A stretch of DNA of 64,000 bases from Astrocystis sublimbata (taxonomy: Eukaryota; Ascomycota; Sordariomycetes; Xylariales; Xylariaceae): contig JAJNNY010000037.1 of assembly GCA_022453515.1 (NCBI GenBank), positions 124,001-188,000 on the forward strand, in the 5' to 3' direction. Made by a program: the position numbers and the translations under genes. Below, one piece after another: positions 53,948-64,000 of this stretch. How positions within the stretch are numbered: position 1 is the stretch's first letter; every line of letters begins with the position of its first letter. The notes under the pieces were generated by a model. It was not told the DNA's origin. It saw only the letters and a program-made list of their open reading frames with translations, and made no database searches.

Positions 53948-55573
53948 CTAGGCTCCGCCATACTGCTTCACGATCACCGCCACCTTGTTAGCGAGCTCAT
54001 CCGCCTCGGATCGCGTCGCGGCCTCCGCATACACGCGGCAGGCATTCTCCGTGCCGCTGGCACGCGCAAAGGAGCGAGCATTGGTGTACTTCTTCACCTC
54101 CTTATCGATCTCGTCTTGGCAGCCGGCTGGCTGGCTGAGCTTTCGTTCCGCATCTGTAGTCTCGAAGAGATCCTTGTTGCCTACCTCGACACGGACGAGG
54201 CGATTGGGCAGATCTGTGTACGTCAAGGCCCAGTCCTTCATCGTCCATACCTTGTGAGCCAGGATCACCTCGACCAGTAGCATGTCGGAAAGGGCATCGC
54301 CGACAGTCTGGTTGATGAGGTCTGCTAGGGCGCCCAGGATCTCCAGGGCATCCTTCTGGGCGGGAGACTGGGGCTCCTTGGTCTTGAAAGTCTGAACGGC
54401 GGTCGGCGAGAAGAGAACAGTGCCGTGGCCGTTGGCCTCGAAGTAGACGCCGATATCAAACGAGCAGGCAGCGTGATGGAGGTGCTTCACACCGGTGGGG
54501 GTGCAGACTACAGGAAGCTGCAGGTGCTGCTCGATGTACTTTGTGCTTGCACCGTTGGCGTAAGCGGTTTGAATGACTCCAATCCTGAGTGAGTCGCCGA
54601 TGCCTGCGCTCTTGGCGAGGTCCGCAATGAACGAGGCGGCGAGCGTCGCAATGCGATCGCCATCCAACATGAAGAAGCCCTTCTCGGGGTCAATCCAGTA
54701 GTAGATAAGGCGGTCTGCGTCACCATCAAGCGAACACCATCGGTCGCCGGGTGATGGCTTGGGGCTGGGGGGCGCCCGTTGTCTGGTCTTCACAAAGTCG
54801 GCGCCGCAGTCGAGGTTCAGCACCTCGGGTCGGAGAACATCGTCGTTGACCACCTTGACGTGGAGCCCCGATTTCTGGGCGTCGTGTCGCTTGAGCAGCT
54901 CGTTCAGCTTGGGGCCGCCGACACCGTTGGCACAATCAACAGTCAAGCCTCCGGCGACCTTGCGGCCTCGCAGCGCACGGTAGAAAGCCTCGGTCAACTT
55001 GTTGTAGTACCCCACCTCGCTGACCTCGCCATAGGCGCCGGGGGTGCCGGCGGTGTTGGTGCAACGGGTGAGGTAGTGGAGTTGTGGCGTGGTCAGGATT
55101 TTGTAGTCTCCAAAGGTCGTGTTGGTCGCCTCGAGCGAGTCGGCGAGGGCGTTGATCAGGGTCATGCCCGAGGGCCGGGTATCTCTGCCGGCAACGATCT
55201 TGCCGGGGGAGGCGAGGTCGATCTTCAGAGTGTCGGCAAGCTTGAAGAAGTAATCGACGAGCTCCTCGTGGCTCGGGGCGTTGACGAGGTTCGTGGCGTA
55301 CGCTTCCCAGTCCTGCTCCAACATGTCGCCCATGGGATCGACAATCTTGACACCGTTGTCGACAGCCGGGTTGTGGCTGGCGGTGATCATCACCCCAATG
55401 GCTTGGCCGTTCAGCTTGCGTGTGCGTAACACGGCCAGTAAGCCGACACGGAAGGTGACGCCATCGAGGAGATCGGCACTCATGCGAAAGCCCGCCGTTC
55501 CATATTTGTAGGGCTTTCCGGGGACGATGTTGTGCTTCTTGGAAGCGGCGATGATAGCGTCTCGGTCCATCAT
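53948..55573 (-). CDS. PCM1: Phosphoacetylglucosamine mutase
   Basis: Single exon of 541 aa, normal length for fungal PCM1/AGM1. It interconverts N-acetylglucosamine-6-phosphate and N-acetylglucosamine-1-phosphate, the step before UDP-GlcNAc, which feeds chitin, N-glycans and GPI anchors. The four landmarks of the alpha-D-phosphohexomutase superfamily are visible: the phosphoserine loop TASHNP with Ser66, the metal-binding SLDGDADR (about residues 282-289), the sugar-binding FEANGHGT, and the phosphate-binding RASGTEN near the C-terminus. The N-terminal YGTAGFR is also typical. The start is the first of two adjacent ATGs. High GC at third positions creates a long antisense frame. It is divergent from MUS81. 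Confidence 0.95.
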   Translation of the reverse strand: MMDRDAIIAASKKHNIVPGKPYKYGTAGFRMSADLLDGVTFRVGLLAVLRTRKLNGQAIGVMITASHNPAVDNGVKIVDPMGDMLEQDWEAYATNLVNAPSHEELVDYFFKLADTLKIDLASPGKIVAGRDTRPSGMTLINALADSLEATNTTFGDYKILTTPQLHYLTRCTNTAGTPGAYGEVSEVGYYNKLTEAFYRALRGRKVAGGLTVDCANGVGGPKLNELLKRHDAQKSGLHVKVVNDDVLRPEVLNLDCGADFVKTRQRAPPSPKPSPGDRWCSLDGDADRLIYYWIDPEKGFFMLDGDRIATLAASFIADLAKSAGIGDSLRIGVIQTAYANGASTKYIEQHLQLPVVCTPTGVKHLHHAACSFDIGVYFEANGHGTVLFSPTAVQTFKTKEPQSPAQKDALEILGALADLINQTVGDALSDMLLVEVILAHKVWTMKDWALTYTDLPNRLVRVEVGNKDLFETTDAERKLSQPAGCQDEIDKEVKKYTNARSFARASGTENACRVYAEAATRSEADELANKVAVIVKQYGGA

Positions 55574-56484
55574 GGGTTTCTGGCTAGTGGACTGGCTCGA
55601 CTGGACAAGGGTAGTAGATTGAGGCTCAAGCGATGATCATGGACGGCCGACTAACATCGATGATCTTGCTGCAAAGAGCCAAGCTGGGGGGTTCTAACCG
55701 TGCGGCAGCTGATAGAACTCTGTTAGCCAATTCTTGTCGGCATATCTACCTTGTTAACCAACTAGGTAGTCCTACATGCTGGCTGACGGATGGGTTGTGT
55801 TTGTGGTGGGGTAATGGCGCGATATAAGAGAGAATACGATGTACCTGTTGATTGACGAGTCGGATAAGTGATTAGCTGTCAGTTGTGTCTCAAGCTTGAT
55901 GTATTGCCGACTAGCAAGAATTGACCTTTAGGAGAGATCGTGAGACTGGATGCTGGTCCCTGGGCAGTGTCAATACAATACCTAGGTAGAGGACCTTAGG
56001 AGGTAGGCGAGGTAGGCACGTCAGATTGCCCCGCGTTGGGGGCCCTCCTTACCATGCCTCCCACGCCTACGCGCTGGGGACATGAGCTTGCGGTTGGCGG
56101 GGCTCGGCGGGGTAGGTAACTGCTGGCACAACCTATGCCCCGTAAATCTGGCACAGTATGGCGGCGGAAGATACACGTGCTGAGCTGATGCATGGCCCAC
56201 TTAAGTCGAGCCAGGCCCGCACGGACACATGAGGGGCGATACGAGTCACATGATCTGGCGCTTTCGCGATCCCCCCTGCCTTCGAGCTTGGCCTCTATCT
56301 GACGCGTCGTTCGAACCTCGTCGCGTCTGTCGTCGATATCGTACACGATCTGCTTCTGAAACGAGACACACAAGGCCTTGCGGAGTGGACCTTACCGAGC
56401 CTATCCCACTGCCTTCAGGCCTCCCCTTTGCTCATTTGGCTAAACAATTTGCTATTGCTGCTCATCACTACTGTGTCTCATCAA
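55574..56484. other. Divergent promoter region, mutase / MUS81
   Basis: 911 bp between start codons. No gene supported; small frames on both strands lack domains. TAGGTA words at 55980-56015. Confidence 0.5.
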
Positions 56485-58251
56485 ATGGCTTCGGACGAGA
56501 CCAGTGCCAATCCGCTTCTGCTCAGCTGGGTGAAGGAGTGGGTCGACGTGGCTCGCGAGCGGAACTCCAAAGGCGTAACAACCTACAAGAACGCTTACAA
56601 TGCACTGAAAGCTTGCCCTATCACATTCAACCACCCGTCCCAGCTGCAGCAGCTGAAAGGGTTCGGACCCAAGCTCTGCGATCGCTTGACTGAGAAGCTC
56701 CAACAGCACTGCCAGGAGAATGGCCTTCCCATGCCTAAGCGGCCGAGGCAGTGGCGTGTCCCCGGGCTCGCTGATGAGAACGATGTCGAAGACGACGCGG
56801 CACAGAGGCCGGCGAAGAAGCCGAGGAAACAGAAGGCCTACGTCCCAGCTCTGCGGTCCGGTGCGTACGGCCTGGTGCTCGGCCTCACGACGCTAGGAGA
56901 AGACGCCCCCACCGGCCTGACAAAACCTCAGCTTATCGAGGTGGCGCAGCCGCACTGCGATGTGTCCTATACCGCACCGAGCGACCCCACCAAGTTCTAC
57001 ACTGCGTGGAATTCAATGAAGACGTTGTTGGAGAAAGATCTAGTATACGAGCGTGGCAGGCCCCTCAGAAGATATGCGTTGTCGGACGAAGGGTGGGAGG
57101 TGGCGCGGCGCATACAGCAGACAGCAGACCTGACGCCCGCCGAATTGGCAGCGCAGCAACGCAAACGAGAGACCCAGCCTGTGATGCCCGAGAATCCGAC
57201 GCCGCCGCCGCTACCTCGAGTTCCTAGTAGATCACCGTCACCTGAAGTCGAAGTGGTCGCGCAGCCATCACAGTCAGCTTATGCAAACGTCGTGGCCAAC
57301 GGAGATTCGTCGACGTCCAATCTGCCTCACTTCCGGCCTATTCGCCTCGCCCCGGGAACATTCACGGTGCACCTAGTTCTAGACGTACGCGAAGTGCGAG
57401 CCAAGACTGACCGTGACTACATGCAACAAGAACTGGCGAAGAAGGGTGTCCAGCCGATAATGCGCGCCCTTGAGCTCGGCGACGCGCTCTGGGTAGCCAA
57501 GTGCCACGACTCGAACTTTCTGTCCCGCACGGGCGCTGAAGGCGACGAGGTCGTGTTGGACTGGATTGTTGAGAGGAAGCGGTTAGATGACTTGATATAC
57601 AGTATCCGAGACGGGCGGTTCCACGAGCAGAAGTTTCGGCTCAAGCGGTCCGGGGTGAAGAATGTGGTCTACATCGTCGAGGAGATGGCCATGGACTCCA
57701 TGGTCTTTCAGAAATACGAAGAGGCGGTGCAGTCTGCCATCGCATCCACGCAGGTAGTTAATGGCTACTTTCTTAAGAAGACGCAGAAGATGGATGACAC
57801 GATTCGCTATCTGACCCGGATGACCATGCTGTTGAAGAAGCAATACGAGAGCAAGCCGCTGCTCGTCATCCCCACCGAAGTGCTCACTGCTCGCAATTAT
57901 CTGCCACTGCTTGAACACCTACGAGAAAAGGAGCCTACCATGGGCCACTATATCAGCTACCCCGCATTTGCCTCGATGGCGTCCAAGTCGGACATGATGA
58001 CGTTGCGAGACGTGTATCTCAAGATGCTCATGTGCACCAAGCAGGTGACGGGCGAGAAGGCGCTCGAGATTCAGAAGCGGTGGAAGACACCGTACGACTT
58101 TGTCAAAGCTTACGAGAAGTTGGCTGCCGGCGAAGAGGGTAAACGATGGAAGCAGGACATGGTCTTTGCGCAAATGGGGAACATGGTAGGGAGAAAGAAG
58201 ATTGCTAGAACCTTGAGTCGGAAGATTGCAGAGGTCTGGAGCGATGTATGA
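56485..58251 (+). CDS. MUS81: MUS81, structure-specific endonuclease catalytic subunit
   Basis: Single exon of 588 aa. The start is ATG 56485; codons upstream in frame start only with TTG. With its partner Eme1/Mms4 it cleaves branched DNA (3' flaps, replication forks, nicked Holliday junctions) in the nucleus. An N-terminal helix-hairpin-helix lies near residues 10-85 (KGFGPKLCDRLTEKL), a basic stretch near 85-120, a winged-helix region near 125-215 (SGAYGLVLGL, LTKPQLIEVAQPHC), and the ERCC4 nuclease domain near 290-430. The catalytic motif reads VLDWIVERKRLDDL, with ERK at about 361-363. Asp in LVLDVREVR at about 300 is the upstream metal residue. A C-terminal helix-hairpin-helix region follows. 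All catalytic residues are present. Confidence 0.95.
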   Translation: MASDETSANPLLLSWVKEWVDVARERNSKGVTTYKNAYNALKACPITFNHPSQLQQLKGFGPKLCDRLTEKLQQHCQENGLPMPKRPRQWRVPGLADENDVEDDAAQRPAKKPRKQKAYVPALRSGAYGLVLGLTTLGEDAPTGLTKPQLIEVAQPHCDVSYTAPSDPTKFYTAWNSMKTLLEKDLVYERGRPLRRYALSDEGWEVARRIQQTADLTPAELAAQQRKRETQPVMPENPTPPPLPRVPSRSPSPEVEVVAQPSQSAYANVVANGDSSTSNLPHFRPIRLAPGTFTVHLVLDVREVRAKTDRDYMQQELAKKGVQPIMRALELGDALWVAKCHDSNFLSRTGAEGDEVVLDWIVERKRLDDLIYSIRDGRFHEQKFRLKRSGVKNVVYIVEEMAMDSMVFQKYEEAVQSAIASTQVVNGYFLKKTQKMDDTIRYLTRMTMLLKKQYESKPLLVIPTEVLTARNYLPLLEHLREKEPTMGHYISYPAFASMASKSDMMTLRDVYLKMLMCTKQVTGEKALEIQKRWKTPYDFVKAYEKLAAGEEGKRWKQDMVFAQMGNMVGRKKIARTLSRKIAEVWSDV

Positions 58252-58544
58252 TTTTGTTTCTGGTCTTCATCTTGCTGGTCTCGTCGCACAGACAGTCCTT
58301 ATCCACCGTTCGCCCATATTAACGAGGAGAGAGCACGCTTGTCAGTTGCATTCCTTCCTGTGCGACTCAGACGTGGACAGCATGTATATTCTACAGTGAA
58401 GATCAAATCCACCTCAAATCAGAGTCAAATCAGAGTCAAGGCTTCAGAACCTGTATATCAAGCATTAATAGATAGAAGCATCGTGTGCTACGACGATATC
58501 CAATGGCACTGTGAAGAGCTTCCTCAAACCGCCTCGAATACTTC

Positions 58545-59577
58545 CTATGACGGATGTGCACCCACTGCAACCGATTAGTAATCATTGTGTCAGGGTGTCA
58601 GGTAGACTTGGCGCAGATGTTGGACAAGCATAGTCGCATCTCCCACATTTGACCACAGAGGGAACACAGAAGAGGGACGCTTACTAGCCTGCGCAACCAG
58701 GTTCTGCACCATGCCCTCGATAATCGGCTTGATGAGATTGTCGCCCCCGTGCGCGCCGAGGTATCCCGCCATGCTCTTCTCCGCATACTTCGCCAGTACA
58801 TCCACCTCGACATTGACCGACTCGCCGACCTGCTTCTTCGCCAGCACGACCTTCTCCTGCGTATACGAAATAAGCATGACCTCCCACCAGCCCTCGACGT
58901 CGTCGACCTTTGTCACCGTGAGGCTGGTGCCGTCGAGCGCGATAAAGCCCTTGTGCACCACGTAGCGCATGACATCCTTCCGCTCTTGCTCCCTCGCACG
59001 GAACCGGAACGTCACCGCGTTGCCGTCGGGCGTCTTCGAGATGATCTCCGCCGTCGCGTCCACGTGGCCCTGCACGAAGTGGCCGCCCATGCGCGTGTCG
59101 GCGCGCACGGCGCGCTCCAGGTTCACGCCCGACCCTTGCGTCAGCTGGCCCAGGTTTGTCAGCCGCAGCGTCTCGGGGGCGATGCCCACTTTGAAGCTGG
59201 GCTGGGAAGCCTCCGGGGGGCCGGACAGCGCCGTAGCCGTTAGACAGACGCCGTTGATCGCAATGCTGTCGCCCAGCGCGGCATCTTCGAGAAGTTTCGA
59301 ACCCGCGGGCAGGGTGATAGTCAGCGAGGTGCCGCCCGTCTCATCGCGCGAGTCCCGTTCCGCGACGGCTGCGATCGCGTTCGAATATTAGCATTGGCCG
59401 ATAACAGTCCGGGTATGTCGCCACAATTGGAAAGAGGGAGACCTCATGTCGAAATGGCAATGAGCAGGGGAAGGGCAGAGGGGAGGAGGGGTTGCTGACG
59501 GGTGGGTCGAGAGGGATTGGCAAAAGCGTATAAACGGGATACTTACTCCCAATCTCCTCCACTAGTCCGGTAAACAT
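58545..59577 (-). CDS. RIB5: Riboflavin synthase (alpha subunit)
   Basis: Best model: exons 59577-59547 (31 nt), 59368-58685 and 58564-58545 (20 nt), 244 aa. Intron 1 (59369-59546, 178 nt; gtaagt donor, ctaat branch, gcag acceptor, phase 1) joins MFTGLVEEIG to TVAERDSRDE. Intron 2 (58565-58684, 120 nt; gtaagc donor, ttactaat branch, ttgcag acceptor) ends the protein as LVAQAMGAHPS. If intron 2 is retained, the frame instead stops at 58590 with about 30 additional residues. The enzyme dismutates two 6,7-dimethyl-8-ribityllumazine molecules to riboflavin. It has two similar beta-barrel halves: the N-terminal MFTGLVE and SIAINGVCLT, and the C-terminal GGHFVQGHVD and FIALDGTSLTV. Family length and motifs fit well. 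Confidence 0.92.
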
Positions 59578-60647
59578 CGTGCTGGAACAAAGGGTAGGTA
59601 GTATTGACAAATTAGAGGTGAGCTGGCCAAGCAGATAGTACAAGCGCAAAGAGAAGGTGTCGCGAGTTGCAGCAAAGTATGACGTGAGTCAGCGTTCAAG
59701 GGTCCAATTGACCCCACCAATTATCACATGCAGCATGTCTACACCCATGCCGCCGTAACTTGACTAGCCCAGAATCGTGAACAGATCTAGCCAGGGGTCA
59801 AGATAGCAAATTCACGATTCATTCTCCATATCCAAGTTTAGATCTGCATTACTGATCTCAAGGTCATGGTTCCACAGGGACTACGTAGACATTCTCGACA
59901 TACTATGGGAGGTGGATGCAGAAATTCTTGTGGCGCTCGAGACTCCGGATAAGGTCCTGATATCACTAATCGGGGCTGGACCATCGAGCGCTACCTACAT
60001 GTAGGTAGTCGTATATCTGACCCACATAGGTACTTGGTAGTGTCAAGACTTTGCTGTTGGAACATAACCTTACAATCATCCCAGTTCTATAAGCTGTAGC
60101 TACTACGGATGACCTTAAATCACGATATGATGCAAGGCGCGCGGTGTATCGGAACAGTGTCTAAAATGTTGAATGCCGAAGAGCCAGCCAGCCTAGACTA
60201 GTCGGTCCAGTTCAGTAGGTATGTTCTGAGAACGGAGTTGAGGAGGCGTTGAAAACCTACACATAAACCTCGTTCCCATACACGTTTCCATCGTGCCTCG
60301 TCGCCCCTTGCCACCCCATGATATCTATACGGACTCAGATGTAGAGAAATGTATCTAGCCCTCCTCCATCATACCCGGAAACACACCCTTCAGTGTGTGC
60401 GTGTGTGTGGTGTGGTATGGTGTGGTGTGTGTATGTGTCATTACATCAGTTTCTGTGCCCTGTTTCATCTTTCGTCGGCTTCGCCACGCTTAGATGATGA
60501 TGATGCCTTAAAGCCCCTTGCCTTGCTCAAGACAGTCCAGCCGTGATGCCGCCTGCTCACAACTCTACCAGACATGATTGGCGATGGGGGTCTTTCTTCT
60601 GCTTCCACTACTTCTTCTCCCTCCCAGACAGTTGTTGCGCGCGGCCT
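59578..60647. other. Intergenic, about 1.1 kb
   Basis: No gene supported. It contains the second copy of the perfect 18-bp palindrome (59991-60008) and a GT-rich simple-repeat stretch (60393-60438). The right part is the 3' UTR of the arginine methyltransferase gene. Confidence 0.55.
60393..60438. repeat. GT-rich simple repeat
   Basis: Imperfect gtgtgtg/gtgtggt run of about 46 bp in the spacer. Confidence 0.85.
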
Positions 60648-62100
<1,453 letters not shown>

Positions 62101-62753
62101 GGCGGGCAATGCACGATAATTTGAGGTCTCGATGCAGCACTGTGAAGATATGGGATGAGATAAAGAGCGGAAAACTTGAGTGCTTGAGTGCAGGGCCGAG
62201 AGTCTATCCAGATCCCGTCGGAGAGTCGAGGTACCTGAAGGATAAAGTCTAATTTTTTTCGTCGACTCTTTCTCAAGCGTGAACCAGGGTCCAGTCAGTT
62301 CCCTCTCTCACCAAATAGGAAATTCCCACGGGTGCCAGTAGTGGGCTGTCGGCATTAATCATTCACCGCCCGCCCGCCAGCACGACCGGCTGCCCCGCTC
62401 CTCCCTCCAACTGGTCGGTACCAGTCAGCTATCGATAGGGGAAGCCGCAGCCTAAACTAGTTCCATCTAAGGTACCCATCTCGTCTGCCCGTTCAGGTTA
62501 GATGACGTGACTCGACTATCACAAGTCTTATTCAAGTAGGCACGATCGAGTTTTCAAGTTTCTTACTACTAGATATCTACCTAGGTAAGTAGATATTGGG
62601 GGAGGGGTGAGCATGGCTTCATTGAATGAACACAGTCGGCATTGAGCGTTCTCATGCTGGGCTGCATCAAAGTACGACTTGCCAAATTCTTGCATCAATC
62701 CTCACATTTAGTCCTTGTTGCATCTGCACTCATCTCGAGTCGTAAATACAAAC
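62101..62753. other. Intergenic
   Basis: Promoter of the arginine methyltransferase gene (right of 62100) and 3' UTR of the phosphatase gene. Contains TACCTAGGTAAGTAG near 62578. No gene seen. Confidence 0.5.
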
Positions 62754-64000
62754 TCATTGGTCCTCAATGTACATCTGGTCGTAACCAACAACGTCCCACT
62801 CCCACGTATCGGTGTTCAGCGTGACATTAGTGGGCTTCGTGACCCCTCCTCTCAGAGCACCGGCTTCGACAGATCCTCCGCCAACGGGACGTGCGAGCTT
62901 GTTCTGACCGCTGAGCACCGTAAAGTTGGCCAACGGCAAGTCCCAACTGTTGCGTGAGGCCACACTCGGCGATCCGTAGAAGCGGGCTTCCACAGATTTC
63001 GGCTTAACTGAGAGAGAGATGTAGCCTCTATAGTAACCGTCCTGCCACTGCAGCTCCGAGTTGTTCCCTACACGGTATTCCGCCTGAGTCCGGGCACGGA
63101 GAATGGGACCATCTTCGCCGCCAGAGCTCACGGCTGTGCCAGCAAACTCAACGCCTATGGAGCCTTCTCCTGTTTTCGGATCGTATGGTTTCTCATCGAG
63201 CCAGACCAGATCGGAAACCTAGGACCGTTAGCCACGTCTACATTGCATTCCACGGGGTCATCATCCAAGTACGAACCCAGTTCTGGTGACTATCTCCCGC
63301 CAAGAAGATGTTGTTCTCGATCTTGTTATCGTATAGATGCTTCAATGTGCGGTTGCGGTTTGCAGTGTATCCCTGCTTCATGTCAACAAGATTCCTCCAC
63401 ACAACACTCGTTCATGATTGTTTTAACTCACGCTCCAGTTGTCGCCACTCAATCCGTACGATTCGTAGATTTTTGAGAACAAAATCTGGTTGCCCACGAT
63501 TCTCCAAGCTGCACCACGTTTCGAGGACTTGGAGAGTTCGTTATAGAACCAATTCTCTTGGCGAGAACCCATCAAAGTCCGGGAAGCATCGTCTCGGATC
63601 ATGTCAATGTAATCATCATTCCAATCTTGACATATCCAGTTAGACCTAGCATCTCATCACACGTCTTGGCAGCTGATGACTCACCTAAGGAAGTAATGCT
63701 GCGATCGTAATTGCGCGTATCCAAGACGATGAAGTCCTGTAATTGCCAAAGTAAGTACACAAGCCCAGCCACAAAACGTGTTGTGTCGGGTAAGCAAGAC
63801 GATTGAGATCACATACTAGTAGATTACCCATCTGAAAGGTCCTCCAAACCCGCAGGTTATCGTCGAGATCGACTTGTCTGTGTGAAGCGATCAGTAAGTC
63901 CACAAGTAATTCGCATTCTAGTGAAAATGAACTCACCGAATAGGCATCCACTCAAAGTAAGCTCTCACGGCGTTCATCTTGCGCTGGTCCACGCTCACGC
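62754..64000 (-). CDS. PhoD-like phosphatase (alkaline phosphatase D family), 5' end outside window
   Basis: Partial gene with six exons visible: beyond 64000-63937, 63877-63817, 63736-63685, 63625-63432, 63372-63277 and 63218-62754. Phases agree throughout. The fifth intron (63219-63276) has an unusual gttcgt donor. The product is the C-terminal part of a metallophosphoesterase of the PhoD type, usually secreted or wall/membrane-bound, hydrolysing phosphodiesters or phosphomonoesters. Motifs: VDQRKMNAVRAYFEWMPIR, DFIVLDTRNYDR, DWNDDYIDMIRDD, RGAAWRIVGNQILFS, and LAGDSHQNW, whose Asp and His belong to the metal centre. The final domain (GSIGVEFAGTAVSS, GYISLSV) is typical. The N-terminal metal ligands and any signal peptide lie to the right of the window. 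Confidence 0.92.

Noticed and set aside
54779..55429. 216-codon plus-strand frame inside the mutase gene
   Set aside because: Antisense shadow of a well-identified enzyme gene.
58749..59243. Plus-strand frame over riboflavin synthase
   Set aside because: Antisense shadow with His/Arg/Leu bias.

Overview
The window is nuclear DNA of a filamentous ascomycete (Pezizomycotina, most likely a Sordariomycete; this placement is inference). The evidence is short spliceosomal introns (about 45-180 nt, GTRAGT-type donors, CTRAC-type branch sites, YAG acceptors), two HET-domain genes, a Zn2Cys6 regulator, PalC, and gene-poor spacers rich in TACCTAGGTAGG-like words. Gene models below were built by joining exons by hand so that splice phases agree and family-conserved sequence is continuous. 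First exons and UTRs are the least certain parts.

Left third (1-22.5 kb), accessory: a membrane protein with the GRGGQ motif (minus), a secretory-looking amidohydrolase (minus), a large Zn2Cys6 transcription factor (minus), a four-exon cyclase-family protein (minus) divergent from a Baeyer-Villiger monooxygenase (plus), and a HET protein (minus). Two broken genes follow: a short-chain dehydrogenase lacking its catalytic centre and a cytochrome P450 with a frameshift, a stop and no haem-binding loop. This looks like a decaying small-molecule metabolism neighbourhood.

Middle (22.5-43 kb): a 3106-aa DUF6606/DUF3638/DUF3645 giant with a GEGKS P-loop-like motif; an unrecognised three-exon gene; a second unrecognised locus split into two reading frames that overlap by ATGA, with a degraded copy of its 5' end about 2.3 kb downstream; and an RBR (RING-IBR-RING) E3 ligase carrying a long C-terminal coiled coil. 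This is the least described part of the window. The giant, whose family is commonly labelled ubiquitin-related, lies about 8.7 kb from the RBR ligase.

Right third (43-64 kb) is mostly conserved core: palC (ambient-pH signalling), ALG6 (N-glycan glucosylation), a second HET gene, a proline-rich unknown, phosphoacetylglucosamine mutase (UDP-GlcNAc synthesis), MUS81 (structure-specific nuclease), riboflavin synthase, PRMT1-type arginine methyltransferase with two micro-exons, and a PhoD-like phosphatase running off the right edge. No tRNA, rRNA, CRISPR or intact transposon was found. Mobile-element-like signals are limited to two short inverted-repeat structures and simple repeats.
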